64,000 nt of DNA from SIG77 sp045589595 (GCA_045589595.1 JAZNPK010000018.1:1-64000); one strand, 5' to 3'; positions 7,561 to 16,627 are shown, counted from the first letter of the stretch. Notes: generated from the sequence alone by a model not told the origin. A program made the numbers and translations.

Positions 7561-9476
7561 TTCGATACACCTCCGTCAAAAAGAAATCCCCATACAAGCA
7601 TCGCAAGGAGCGCGATCACCATGATCAATATGTAGAGATGCAGATAGCCGGACTGCAGATGGTGGATCCGGTCCGCCACTTTGATACAGAAGCGGAACAG
7701 CGGATGCCACACGGTCCTGTCCGCCGCATCTTCCGCTGTGACGTCAAGACTTGACTCCGTCGGGAACAGACCTTCCGGCTTTTTCAATTTTTTTACCGGA
7801 CGCAGGAACAGAGAAAAATAATCGGTCAACGGCTGGGAGAACGCGGAGCCTGTATATTCCATCCGGGCAGTCGGTTCGGCGAAACCGCAATCCCATGTGG
7901 GCGCGATCCGTTCCTGTTTTCCGCGGGGCAGGGTGCGCCGGAGAAGCAGCAGGATCACCATCAGCAGGATAGTCAGCAGAGAGATCCCGGCAGTACAGAG
8001 CAGCGGCTGACGCAGCGTTGCCGCCGCAGAGATCACCGTATCACATTCCGTATTGGTGAGACTGCTCACCGCAGGCAGGAACAGATCCGCGATCAGCGGA
8101 GAAAGGAAGAGCAGAACCAGAGAAAGACCTGTCAGGATCAGCAGCGGCAGCGTCATGCTCCGGGGGCGTTCCACCGCAGAAGCGGCATCTTCCGAACGCG
8201 GTTCGCCCAGAAAAACAGCACCGGACGCCTTGGCGAATGCAGCTGCGGCAAGACCACCGGTCAACGCCAGCAGGGGCAGTACCGGCAACCCCGCATAGAA
8301 CAGCATTTGTGAATTGCTCAGGATGGCGGAGAATGCGGCGAAGTAGATCATCAGTTCTCCGGTAAAACCGTTAAAGGGCGGCAATCCGCTCAACGAGATG
8401 GAGGAATAAAGGAATGTCCCCCCGGTAACGGGCATCCGTTTCAGCAAACCTCCGGCTTTATCCATATTCAGTGAACCGGTCGCCCGCAGCACGGAACCCG
8501 CCGCCAGAAACAGCGCACCTTTCAGCACCGCATGATTCAGAATGTGCAGAAAAGCTCCGGTGAATCCGGCGGCAGAAATCAGATATGCCCCCTCCGACGC
8601 ACCGAGAAAACCAAGACCCAGACCGATGCCGATGATCCCCATATTTTCCACACTGGAATAGGCGAGGAGCCGTTTCAGATTTTTCTGGATCATGGCAAAA
8701 AGAACGCCGCCCAGCGCTCCGGCAAGTCCCATGGCAAGGAGACACCAGCCCAGCAGCCGGAATGATTCCGCATCCATTGCGTGAGGCATCCGCAGGATCC
8801 CGTAAAAACCGAGATTGATCATTGCGCCGGACATCACTGCCGAAACCGGAGCAGGTGCCGCAGGATGTGCCACGGGCAGCCATACATGGAGCAGGGGGAA
8901 ACCGGCTTTCAAACCGAATCCGGCAAGACCGAGGAGCAGAACACCGGCAGTCCAGCCGGAATTGACGCCGTAAATGATGGCGGGAATCAGGAATGCCGCG
9001 CCCGCATGACATGCCAGCAGATAGATCCATGCCGCCTGACGCACTTCCTGATCGTGATATTCAAATGCCACCAGCACAAAACTGGTGATCCCCATGATCT
9101 CCCACGCGATCAGAAATTCCACCGGCATCCTTGCCAGTGTAACCGCAAGCATCGCGGCAAGAGTCCACTGGAAAAACATCCAAAAGATCCAGTGCCGGTC
9201 CGTATCGTGTCCGGCAAGATATCCCCGTGCGTGAAATGCCGCAACTGCGCCGACGATCAGGATCGGTAGCTGAAACAGGGCGGAAAGCCTGTCGGCGGGA
9301 AATGAGATGGGGAATCCCCCGATAAATGCTCCGGCGGCACCGAGCAAACCGATGAGACACGCTGCAAGCGTCAGCAGAGTACCGGCTGCCGGAAGAAGAT
9401 CCGTCCGCTGTTTCAGCAGAATGGTCCCGGCTCCGCCTGCTGTCAGGATCAGCAGCGCAATAAATGTAGCATTCAA
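7557..9476 (-). CDS. Antiporter-like membrane subunit (HyfB/NuoL-like)
   Basis: This first gene of the complex encodes about 639 residues with at least fourteen hydrophobic segments. It has the conserved glutamate in LIAWEIMG and the GLKAGFPLLHVWLPVAHPAAP signature of the NuoL/M/N family, and a long C-terminal extension with one last hydrophobic helix. The open frame reaches back to an ATG at 9617, but that ATG lies inside the terminator of the gene upstream. A clean GGAGG stands nine bases before TTG 9476, so I choose that start. A promoter-like sequence lies at 9528-9555. Confidence 0.87.
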   Translation of the reverse strand: MNATFIALLILTAGGAGTILLKQRTDLLPAAGTLLTLAACLIGLLGAAGAFIGGFPISFPADRLSALFQLPILIVGAVAAFHARGYLAGHDTDRHWIFWMFFQWTLAAMLAVTLARMPVEFLIAWEIMGITSFVLVAFEYHDQEVRQAAWIYLLACHAGAAFLIPAIIYGVNSGWTAGVLLLGLAGFGLKAGFPLLHVWLPVAHPAAPAPVSAVMSGAMINLGFYGILRMPHAMDAESFRLLGWCLLAMGLAGALGGVLFAMIQKNLKRLLAYSSVENMGIIGIGLGLGFLGASEGAYLISAAGFTGAFLHILNHAVLKGALFLAAGSVLRATGSLNMDKAGGLLKRMPVTGGTFLYSSISLSGLPPFNGFTGELMIYFAAFSAILSNSQMLFYAGLPVLPLLALTGGLAAAAFAKASGAVFLGEPRSEDAASAVERPRSMTLPLLILTGLSLVLLFLSPLIADLFLPAVSSLTNTECDTVISAAATLRQPLLCTAGISLLTILLMVILLLLRRTLPRGKQERIAPTWDCGFAEPTARMEYTGSAFSQPLTDYFSLFLRPVKKLKKPEGLFPTESSLDVTAEDAADRTVWHPLFRFCIKVADRIHHLQSGYLHLYILIMVIALLAMLVWGFLFDGGVSK

Positions 9477-9527
9477 TTCAACTTGCCTCCAATTCAAATG
9501 CTGTTTTTTAAAAATTAATGAATATAT

Positions 9528-9555
9528 ACAATACAGCAAAAACAGATTTTTACAA
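9528..9555 (-). promoter_or_regulatory. Promoter of the Ehr-like operon
   Basis: On the minus strand: -35 TTGTAA, 16-nt spacer, -10 TATTGT, about 45 bases before the TTG start at 9476 and just past the upstream gene's terminator. It follows the same spacing as the other promoters in the window. Confidence 0.55.
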
Positions 9556-9583
9556 ACGGAAAAGCAAAAAAATGGCAAAAGAA

Positions 9584-9603
9584 AACCCGCCTTTAAGCGG
9601 GTT
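9584..9603 (-). terminator. Terminator after the secreted phosphoesterase gene
   Basis: A 7-bp stem (9584-9590 with 9597-9603) around CTTTAA is followed on the minus strand by TTTCTTTT. It lies 28 bases after the stop at 9632. Confidence 0.8.
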
Positions 9604-9631
9604 TCCGATAGAGTCACTGAACTGTTTCCGG

Positions 9632-10726
9632 TTATTTCATCCGGAACGTTTGCGCCGGAGTTTTCCGGTCCTGATGATAGTAAACGATTTCCACACCTTT
9701 GTCGCTCACATTCATCACAGCATATCCTGCACTGTTGTAGAAGGAATATTCTTTGACGCCGTTTTTGTATTCCTGAGTGAGATACTGATCTTTTTTTCTG
9801 ATATTTGCGCCGTAATCATCCACTTTGTCCGAAACAAGTGTGAACTCCGCCGGTGTGCCTTCCGTCCACACGCTGTTGATCATAAACTGGGTGATGGTGC
9901 CTTTTCCTGCTTCTTCATATTTGATGCGGCCGACTCTGTGGTGATGACCGTTCAGCACGATCACATTGTGTTTGAGGAAAAGTTCACGCAGCGTCGCACG
10001 CACTTCGGTGTGTTTTTCACCGCCGTACAGCATCCAGTATGCACCATTGACATTCCACGGAACGACTGCGCCGTGGGTGATGATGAATTTGTACCGGGCA
10101 TCCGGGAATTTTTCCAGTGCTTCCGTGACATTTTTTATGTCAGGACTGCCGAAGTCAATATAAATGTAGAGGTCCGCGCCGTAACGGTAATAGAAATTGT
10201 TCGTGCGGAGCGGTTTTGCCGGAACATCGGAAAAGGGTTTCAGGTCAGCAATGCGTTTCAGCTGTTCATCCATTGCCGCCCGAAAGACGATTCTGCCACT
10301 GAGACCGTTTGCCCAGGTGTCGTGATTGCCGATCACAGGAACAAAAGGCGTTTTGCCGAAAAGATCGTTGAAATACTTGAACGCATCATTCACCATGCGG
10401 GTGAATGCTTCGCCTACCGCATTGCCCTGCGTCAGGTCGCCCAGCTGAATGACGATGGCAGTTTTGTCATTGACTGCTGCCGCTGCGGCTTTGGTCAGGT
10501 TCGGCAGCCGTTCCTTCCACATGGAAGCATTGCGGACGAATTCACCGGTAGGCTTTTTGCTCTTGATATATTTTTCAATATATTCCGCATGATAGACTTC
10601 CGGATCGCTGTCCCAGTGAACATCACCCAGCAGGATCACGTTATAATCTTGAGCGGTACAGACGGAGACGACCGCCAACAGCAGCACTGTAAGCAGTCCG
10701 GCGAAGAACCTGAATTGTTTTTTCAT
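9632..10726 (-). CDS. Exported metallophosphoesterase
   Basis: The 364-residue protein starts with a signal peptide (KKQFRF, then a hydrophobic stretch ending near VCTAQ, residue 26). The calcineurin-like metal-binding motifs follow in order: GDVHW, GDLTQG, GNHDTW, a lone H in ITHG, and GHHH. These bind two divalent metals. The substrate cannot be read from the sequence; phosphodiesters or nucleotides are typical for the family. It lies 43 bases after gatB on the same strand with its own AGGA site, and could be read from the gatB promoter. A terminator follows. Confidence 0.88.
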   Translation of the reverse strand: MKKQFRFFAGLLTVLLLAVVSVCTAQDYNVILLGDVHWDSDPEVYHAEYIEKYIKSKKPTGEFVRNASMWKERLPNLTKAAAAAVNDKTAIVIQLGDLTQGNAVGEAFTRMVNDAFKYFNDLFGKTPFVPVIGNHDTWANGLSGRIVFRAAMDEQLKRIADLKPFSDVPAKPLRTNNFYYRYGADLYIYIDFGSPDIKNVTEALEKFPDARYKFIITHGAVVPWNVNGAYWMLYGGEKHTEVRATLRELFLKHNVIVLNGHHHRVGRIKYEEAGKGTITQFMINSVWTEGTPAEFTLVSDKVDDYGANIRKKDQYLTQEYKNGVKEYSFYNSAGYAVMNVSDKGVEIVYYHQDRKTPAQTFRMK

Positions 10727-10769
10727 GCGTTTTTTCCTGTTCGTGTTTGTTCCGTTGATATCAGAACCG

Positions 10770-12215
10770 TTATTTCAATCTTTCCTGGAAAAGTTTGATC
10801 GCAGTCTGCGGATTTGCTTTGCCGCGGCTCTGTTTCATCAACTGTCCCACAAAGAATTGAAGTACCGCAGTTTTGCCTGCTTTGTACTGTTCCACCTGAG
10901 CCGGATTGGCAGCGATCACTGCATCCACCATTTCAAGGATGGCACCTTCGTCAGAGACTTGTGCAAGTCCCTGTTCCTTAACGATATCGGCAGGTTTTTT
11001 GCCGGAATCAAACATGGTTTCAAACACCGCTTTCCCGACTTTTCCGGTGATGGCTCCCTTCTGGACAAGGTCCACCAGTTCGCAGAGGTCTTCCGGCGGG
11101 ATGGGACATTCTTTGATGGTCAATCCCTTTTCGCCCAGCACGCGGAGCAGTTCCGTATTGATCCAGTTTGCCACCGATTTCGGTGCGCTGGATTTTGCCG
11201 CCGCTTTTTCAAAGTAGGCAGCCAGAGCCCGGTCAAGCGTCAGCACATGGGCATCGTAATCTGTCAGACCGAAGTCCGCCACATAACGGTTGCGCATGGC
11301 TTCCGGCAGTTCCGTCAGCGTGGCACGGATCGCTTCCACATCTTCCTTCGTGAACTCAATAGGCAGAAGATCCGGTTCGGGGAAATAACGGTAATCATTG
11401 GCATTTTCTTTGGTACGCTGAACGACCGTCTCGCCGGCTTCATCATTCCAGCCGCGGGTGTCCTGCGTAATGACTTCACCCGATTCCAGCGCGACGATCT
11501 GACGCTTGATCTCGTAGTTGATGGCGCGGTGGGCAGAACGGAAACTGTTCAGATTCTTCACTTCCACCTTGGTGCCGAATTCCTTCTGTCCGCGGGGACG
11601 GATGGAAACGTTCACATCGCAGCGCATCTGACCTTTTTCCATATCGCAATCGCTGACATCCGCATATTCCATGATCTGCTTGAGCGCAGTCAGATAAGCA
11701 TACGCTTCATCCGCAGAACGCATATCCGGTTCCGATACGATCTCCATCAGCGGCACGCCGGAACGGTTGTAATCCAAACCGGTGCAGTTCGCATAATGTG
11801 TGGATTTGCCCGGGTCTTCCTCCAGATGGATCCGGGTCAGACCAATGTATTTGTCCGCCATCGGTTCTCCGGAAAAACCTTTACCGAAAATGTGGATCTT
11901 GCCGTCCTTGCACAGGGGCTGGTCATACTGGCTGATTTGATAGTTCTTGACAAGGTCCGGATAAAAATAACTCTTCCTGTCAAATTTACACCGTTCGGCA
12001 ATTTCACAACCGCACATCAAACCCGCCACGACCGTTTTGCGGATGGCTTCCCGGTTGGGGACCGGAAGCGTACCGGGATACCCCATGCAGACCGGACAGG
12101 TGTTGGTGTTGGGTTCTCCGCCATACTGGTTCGGACAATTACAAAACATCTTCCGTGCAGTCCGGATCTGGACATGCACCTCCAGACCGATCACGGCTTC
12201 ATAAGCGGTAGCCAT
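10770..12215 (-). CDS. gatB: Asp-tRNA(Asn)/Glu-tRNA(Gln) amidotransferase subunit B
   Basis: GatB is the kinase/tRNA-binding subunit of the GatCAB enzyme, which turns misacylated Glu-tRNA(Gln) or Asp-tRNA(Asn) into the correct aminoacyl-tRNA. The start YEAVIGLEVHVQ and the zinc-type cysteines in CNCPNQY...NTCPVCMGYPG are the family signature; the C-terminal 130 residues form the YqeY/GatB tail. The length of 481 residues is standard. gatA and gatC are not in the window. The gene is divergent from the acyl-CoA synthetase and has its own promoter at 12263-12290. Confidence 0.97.
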   Translation of the reverse strand: MATAYEAVIGLEVHVQIRTARKMFCNCPNQYGGEPNTNTCPVCMGYPGTLPVPNREAIRKTVVAGLMCGCEIAERCKFDRKSYFYPDLVKNYQISQYDQPLCKDGKIHIFGKGFSGEPMADKYIGLTRIHLEEDPGKSTHYANCTGLDYNRSGVPLMEIVSEPDMRSADEAYAYLTALKQIMEYADVSDCDMEKGQMRCDVNVSIRPRGQKEFGTKVEVKNLNSFRSAHRAINYEIKRQIVALESGEVITQDTRGWNDEAGETVVQRTKENANDYRYFPEPDLLPIEFTKEDVEAIRATLTELPEAMRNRYVADFGLTDYDAHVLTLDRALAAYFEKAAAKSSAPKSVANWINTELLRVLGEKGLTIKECPIPPEDLCELVDLVQKGAITGKVGKAVFETMFDSGKKPADIVKEQGLAQVSDEGAILEMVDAVIAANPAQVEQYKAGKTAVLQFFVGQLMKQSRGKANPQTAIKLFQERLK

Positions 12216-12262
12216 AGATTTTCTCCATTCATTAGAAATGTTATTCTGTTATAAACCTTAAT

Positions 12263-12290
12263 AAAATAGCACAAGATCGGGAATATTCAA
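12263..12290 (-). promoter_or_regulatory. gatB promoter
   Basis: On the minus strand: TTGAAT, 16-nt spacer, TATTTT, ending 47 bases before the gatB ATG. Confidence 0.65.
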
Positions 12291-12336
12291 ATCATCACAC
12301 CGGGGAAAACACAGGAAAATCTGTCATTCATCCGCC

Positions 12337-12489
12337 CGCCCCCGCAACCGCACACCGGGGACGCGGCTGAGCGGCGGCGGACGCGCGCCGCTCCAGCCCC
12401 CCGGAGATTTCCGGCACGCGGAAATCTCCGCAGGGGCACCGGAGTTTACTCCGGGAGCCGCGTCCCCGATGTGCGGTTGCGGGGGGGCG
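12337..12489. repeat. GC-rich cloverleaf element A
   Basis: A 153-bp palindromic element. The closing stem pairs 12337-12368 with 12456-12489 (about 32 bp, one mismatch and a two-base bulge). Inside are three hairpins: 12369-12393 (8 bp), 12396-12437 (12-bp perfect core at 12402-12413/12419-12430 plus a GCCCC/GGGGC base), and 12439-12454 (7 bp). It lies between the divergent gatB and acyl-CoA synthetase promoters, 46-48 bp from each -35. It shares the closing-stem core GGACGCGGC/GCCGCGTCC with element B. It carries no reading frame. Confidence 0.9.
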
Positions 12490-12537
12490 ATACTGCCGTA
12501 ACGGATAAAAAATTAAGAATTTCGGTAATTCCTGCTA

Positions 12538-12565
12538 TTGAATATTTTGAATGTTATGGTATATT
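12538..12565 (+). promoter_or_regulatory. Promoter of the acyl-CoA synthetase gene
   Basis: TTGAAT, 16-nt spacer, TATATT; the -10 ends 56 bases before the ATG at 12622. Confidence 0.65.
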
Positions 12566-12621
12566 ACTGGAATTTGTTGTTTTCAAGAAATGAAAAAGCA
12601 CTGAAAGGCGTAGCGTGAACG

Positions 12622-14304
12622 ATGAACGAGCAGAGTAACAAGTCCGCAGTCCGGGAAGAACCGGATTTTACGAACTTTCCGGTCAAAGTGCCGGAATATT
12701 TCAACTTTGCCTACGACGTAATCGACCGCTGGGCGAAGATCGATCGCAATAAGCAGTGTATGATCTGGACGAACCAGTACGGTGATGAACGGCGTTTTAC
12801 TTTTTTTGAAATGTCCCGACTTTCCAATCAGGCTGCAAATCTTCTTGTAAAACAGGGTATCCGCCGCGGCGATCGCGTTTTTATGATGGTTCCCCGTCTG
12901 CCGGAATGGTGGATCTTCTCGCTTGCCATGATCCGTATCGGGGCTGTTCAGTGTCCTTCTCCCAGTCTGCTGACGCCGGATGACTGCCAGTACCGTATCA
13001 ATGCCGGTAAGTTCAAAGCGGTCATTGCCGACATGAGCAACACGGGTAAATTTGATGAGATTTTTGACAAATGTCCCATGCTTCAGACCCGTATCCTGGT
13101 GGATGGTGAAAAAGCAAACTGGCTTTCCTACCGTCAGGAGATCAAAGGCAGCAGCCTTTCCCGTGAAGAGCTGCATCCCATGTTCCGTGCCGATACCAAA
13201 TCCACGGATCCCATGCTGATCATGTTCACATCCGGTACCAGTTCCCATCCGAAGATGGTGCTGCACAGCCATGACCTCGCTCTGGGACACCGTGTGACTG
13301 CCCAGTTGTGGCATGGCTCCACCGCCAATGACCTTCAGCTGACGATTTCCGATACCGGCTGGGGCAAGAACCTCTGGGGCAACTATTTCGGACAGTGGAT
13401 CGCGGGTGCGTGTCTGCTGATGTATGATATCCGCGGCAAATTCCATCCGGAAGAATTGTTGCCGCTGCTGGAAAAATATGAAGTGACCCGGTTCTGTGCG
13501 CCGCCGACGATCTACCGTATGCTGGTGCTTTCCGATCTTTCCAAATACAATCTTTCCCAGCTGGTCAGCTGTACGGCTGCCGGTGAACCGCTCCATACGG
13601 AAACGGTGAAAATGTGGAAAGCCGGTACGGGTATTACCATCCGGGAAGCGTACGGTCAGACGGAAACCTGCTGTATCATCGGCAACTTTATCGGCGAAGA
13701 ACCGATCCCCGGTTCCATGGGCAAACCCTCTCCCGGCTGGCATGTGGAACTGCATGATGACGACGGCAACCCGGTCCCTGTCGGGGAAGACGGCAGAATT
13801 GCCATCAAGATCACGCCCGAATGTCGTCCTGCCGGTTTGATCCGGGAATATGTTGACGACGAAAAAGCCAACCGCGAAGCGTTTGTCGGCGATTTCTATT
13901 ACACTGGTGACAAAGCCCGTATGGACGAGAACGGCAACTACTGGTTCATCGGCAGAAGTGACGATATCATCAAGAGTTCCGGCTACCGTATCGGACCTCT
14001 GGAAGTGGAAGAAGTCCTGATGAAACATCCTGCGGTCGTGGAAGTGGCAGTGATCGGTGTGTCCGACCCGCTCCGCGGAACCCGCGTGAAAGCGTATGTT
14101 ATTCCGAAAGAAGGATTTGAGACCGGCGATGCTCTGGTGAAAGATATTCAGGAATTTGCCAAGAAGCATACCGCTCCGTACAAATATCCCCGTGAAGTGG
14201 AATTTGTCCATGCGCTGCCGAAAACGGTTTCCGGCAAAGTCAAACGCGACCTGCTGCGCCGTCATTCGGAACAGGGCGAGGATGTCTTTTCCAATCTGAA
14301 GTGA
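12622..14304 (+). CDS. AMP-forming acyl-CoA synthetase (ACSM/acetyl-CoA synthetase-like)
   Basis: A 560-residue ANL-superfamily ligase that activates a carboxylate with ATP to an acyl-adenylate and then a CoA thioester. The P-loop-like motif FTSGTSSHPK is at residues 202-211, EAYGQTE near 345, the hinge region GRSDDIIKSSGYRIGP near 455, and the catalytic lysine in KTVSGK at about 539. The overall look, including NLWGNYFGQWIAGACLL, is closer to medium-chain (ACSM) enzymes than to acetyl-CoA synthetase Acs. Substrate length cannot be read. It is monocistronic with a promoter and a shared terminator downstream. Confidence 0.9.
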   Translation: MNEQSNKSAVREEPDFTNFPVKVPEYFNFAYDVIDRWAKIDRNKQCMIWTNQYGDERRFTFFEMSRLSNQAANLLVKQGIRRGDRVFMMVPRLPEWWIFSLAMIRIGAVQCPSPSLLTPDDCQYRINAGKFKAVIADMSNTGKFDEIFDKCPMLQTRILVDGEKANWLSYRQEIKGSSLSREELHPMFRADTKSTDPMLIMFTSGTSSHPKMVLHSHDLALGHRVTAQLWHGSTANDLQLTISDTGWGKNLWGNYFGQWIAGACLLMYDIRGKFHPEELLPLLEKYEVTRFCAPPTIYRMLVLSDLSKYNLSQLVSCTAAGEPLHTETVKMWKAGTGITIREAYGQTETCCIIGNFIGEEPIPGSMGKPSPGWHVELHDDDGNPVPVGEDGRIAIKITPECRPAGLIREYVDDEKANREAFVGDFYYTGDKARMDENGNYWFIGRSDDIIKSSGYRIGPLEVEEVLMKHPAVVEVAVIGVSDPLRGTRVKAYVIPKEGFETGDALVKDIQEFAKKHTAPYKYPREVEFVHALPKTVSGKVKRDLLRRHSEQGEDVFSNLK

Positions 14305-14327
14305 TCCTCCCGATCACAGCGTAAAAA

Positions 14328-14351
14328 AATCCCCCGGACTTGCGGGGGATT
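14328..14351. terminator. Bidirectional terminator between acyl-CoA synthetase and yfcE
   Basis: An 8-bp stem AATCCCCC/GGGGGATT, with an A-run before and a T-rich stretch after, lies between two converging genes and can serve both. Confidence 0.85.
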
Positions 14352-14372
14352 CTCATTTTTACGGATCGTATT

Positions 14373-14930
14373 TCAGAATTTCCGGGTCATTTCCGCATAA
14401 AGAGCGCCGTCTGCCAGTTTGCGGATGGATAAAACGCCATCCTCCCAGGTCCCGTATGTGGGAATATGGTCCGGCTGTTTCGGAATGGCAATGGAGCCGG
14501 GATTGTAGATCACAGATCCGTCTTCCAGCGTCTTCAATGTGGGAAGATGGGTGTGACCGTGTGCAAGGACCGTTCCGGCTGCCACAGGCGGCATATTGCC
14601 TTCGTTCCAGATATGACCGTGAGTCAGAAAAAATCTTGTACCGTCAGCAAAAAGCGTGGAAAAATCTGCCAGCATGGGATAGTGCAGAAGCATCTGATCC
14701 ACTTCGCTGTCGCAATTTCCCCGGACGGCGACCAGTTTATTTTTATATATGTTGAGCATTTCCGCCGCGCGTTTGCAGTCGTACTGACCGGGCAACGCGT
14801 TGCGCGGTCCGTGATAAAGGGCATCGCCCAGCATCACGATCAGTTCCGGCTTGAACGCGGCAATGCGGAGCGTCAGTTCACCCAATGCTTCTGCAGAACC
14901 GTGGGCATCGGAAAAAAACAGGATCTTCAT
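14373..14930 (-). CDS. yfcE: YfcE-type metallophosphodiesterase
   Basis: The 185-residue length and motif order fit the YfcE/MJ0936 phosphodiesterase family: FFSDAHG at residues 5-11, MLGDALYHGPRN, RGNCDSEVD, LTHGH and AHGHTH, then YNPGSIAIPK. These coordinate two metals. The physiological substrate of the family is unknown. The ATG overlaps the purB stop (ATGA), so the two are translationally coupled. Confidence 0.9.
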   Translation of the reverse strand: MKILFFSDAHGSAEALGELTLRIAAFKPELIVMLGDALYHGPRNALPGQYDCKRAAEMLNIYKNKLVAVRGNCDSEVDQMLLHYPMLADFSTLFADGTRFFLTHGHIWNEGNMPPVAAGTVLAHGHTHLPTLKTLEDGSVIYNPGSIAIPKQPDHIPTYGTWEDGVLSIRKLADGALYAEMTRKF

Positions 14931-16366
14931 ACGCTGATCGCTTCCGTTTCGGCAGCGGTTTTATCTTTGAGCCGTGCCAATGCGGGGCGGACAACGTCCG
15001 TCAGATAATCCGTGACCTGACCCGCCGCTCTGCCGGTGAAGGATTCGGGCTTGAGGATCTCATCCAGTTTACCGGCAACCGATGCAAAAACGGGATCCTG
15101 TTTCAGGCGTTCGATCAGATCGTTTTTGCCGCCTTCCACCTTGACGACACGGGCTGCAGCCTGAGAGTGGACGCGGATCGCTTCGTGGATGTCCTGACGG
15201 TCTCCGCCGGCTTTGACGGCTTCCATAATGATGTTTTCCGTAGCCATGAAGGGCAGTTCGGACATGATCCGTGCGTGGATGACTTTGGGATAGACCTGGA
15301 TCCCGTCGGTGATGTTCGACAGCAGGGAAAGGATCACGTCCGCCGCCAGAAACGCTTCGGGCAGCGTGATACGGCGGTTGGCAGAATCGTCAAGCGTGCG
15401 TTCAAACCACTGGACTGCATGAGTCTGGGCGCAGTTGAGGGGCAGATTCATCAGATAACGGGCAAGAGAACAGACCCGTTCGGAACGCATGGGATTGCGT
15501 TTGTATGCCATGGCACTGGAACCGACCTGGGATTTTTCAAAGGGTTCTTCCACTTCCTTGAGATTGGCAAGCAGACGGATGTCACCCGCCATTTTGTGTG
15601 CAGTCTGGGCGATGCCGGAAAGGACCGTCAGCACGTAATAATCGACTTTGCGGGTGTAAGTCTGACCACTGAGATAGACCGGATTGGTGAAGCCCATTTT
15701 CGCACTGACCATCTTGTCAAGCGTGCGGACCTTTTCCGTGTCGCCATTGAACAGTTCCATAAAACTCGCCTGAGTACCGGTGGTGCCTTTGACGCCGCGG
15801 AACGGAATGTTGTCGATCTCCGCTTCCACTCTGGCAAGGTCAAACATGAAATCCTGCAGATAAAGCCCGAACCGTTTGCCGACAGTTGTCAGCTGGGCAG
15901 GCTGGTAATGGGTGAAACCGAGAGTGGGCAGGTCTTTGTAGGTATCGCAGAAATCCGCAAGCAGAGAAATGACTTTCAGCAGTTTGGACTGGATGATCTT
16001 GAGGCCGTCACGCATCTGGATCAGTTCCGTGTTGTCCGTGACAAAACAGCTGGTCGCGCCGAGGTGGATAATGGGCTTCGCTTCCGGACACTGGGCACCG
16101 AAAACATGGATGTGGCTCATCACATCATGACGGAGCTTCGCTTCTTCCGCACGGGCGGCATCAAAATCGATGTCGTCCAGATGCGCCCGCATCGCCGCGA
16201 TCTGATCGTCCGTGATGGCAAGCCCCAGCGCCTGTTCCGATTCCGCCAACGCAAGCCAGAGACGGCGCCATGTGGAATGTTTTTTCTGGGGAGACCAGTT
16301 GTAACTCATTTCCTTACTGGCATAACGGCCTGTCAGGGGATTCTCATAGGATGTGTGATCGCTCAT
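14927..16366 (-). CDS. purB: Adenylosuccinate lyase
   Basis: PurB cleaves SAICAR and adenylosuccinate, releasing fumarate, in purine synthesis. The signature loop reads GSSAMAYKRNPMRSER, and the catalytic histidine region is TLGFTHYQPAQ. The sequence resembles the eukaryotic ADSL-type subfamily more than the E. coli or B. subtilis ones. I start at ATG 16366 (479 residues), which has AAGG eight bases ahead, rather than the ATG at 16384. yfcE is coupled downstream. Confidence 0.95.
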   Translation of the reverse strand: MSDHTSYENPLTGRYASKEMSYNWSPQKKHSTWRRLWLALAESEQALGLAITDDQIAAMRAHLDDIDFDAARAEEAKLRHDVMSHIHVFGAQCPEAKPIIHLGATSCFVTDNTELIQMRDGLKIIQSKLLKVISLLADFCDTYKDLPTLGFTHYQPAQLTTVGKRFGLYLQDFMFDLARVEAEIDNIPFRGVKGTTGTQASFMELFNGDTEKVRTLDKMVSAKMGFTNPVYLSGQTYTRKVDYYVLTVLSGIAQTAHKMAGDIRLLANLKEVEEPFEKSQVGSSAMAYKRNPMRSERVCSLARYLMNLPLNCAQTHAVQWFERTLDDSANRRITLPEAFLAADVILSLLSNITDGIQVYPKVIHARIMSELPFMATENIIMEAVKAGGDRQDIHEAIRVHSQAAARVVKVEGGKNDLIERLKQDPVFASVAGKLDEILKPESFTGRAAGQVTDYLTDVVRPALARLKDKTAAETEAISV

Positions 16367-16417
16367 CGTCTTGACCTTTCTCATCGTTACGGTTTCTGTT
16401 GATCATGTCACAGACAT

Positions 16418-16446
16418 AATATACACCCGGAATCATCGCCACGCAA
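16418..16446 (-). promoter_or_regulatory. purB promoter (tentative)
   Basis: On the minus strand: TTGCGT, 17-nt spacer, TATATT. The -10 is good; the -35 is weaker than elsewhere and the spacer is one longer. Confidence 0.45.
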
Positions 16447-16501
16447 GAGCATTTTACCATAAAGAACAAGAAATAAAAGACCTGACGATCCGGGAGTGCG
16501 G

Positions 16502-16627
16502 CGCAGGGACGCGGCATGTCCCGGCGACGCCGGGACTGCACCGGCGCGGAAAAAAGGGCGCGCGGGGGCGCCGCGCCTTTTTTCCGCCCGGAGCTGCGCG
16601 GTGATACCGCGCTGCCGCGTCCCTGCG
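16502..16627. repeat. GC-rich cloverleaf element B
   Basis: A 126-bp element with the same plan as element A. The closing stem is 16502-16516 with 16613-16627, 15 bp and perfect. Three hairpins lie inside: 16518-16536 (9-bp arms), a large central one built on GCGGAAAAAAGG with CCTTTTTTCCGC (about 16 bp with a one-base bulge, 16545-16587), and 16596-16612 (GCGCGGT/ACCGCGC). It sits between the end of the terminase-like gene and the purB promoter. Confidence 0.9.

Noticed and set aside
9477..9617. ATG at 9617 as the start of the HyfB-like protein.
   Set aside because: It lies within the terminator region of the previous gene, upstream of the likely promoter. TTG 9476 has GGAGG at ideal spacing.
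12583..14265. A 560-codon minus-strand frame opposite the acyl-CoA synthetase.
   Set aside because: The plus frame carries every ANL motif and its own promoter; the minus frame has none.
15146..15571. Frameshift or pseudogene signs in purB and other enzymes.
   Set aside because: All enzyme genes examined are full length with intact key motifs; only the hydrogenase-like large subunit lacks expected residues, and its frame is uninterrupted.
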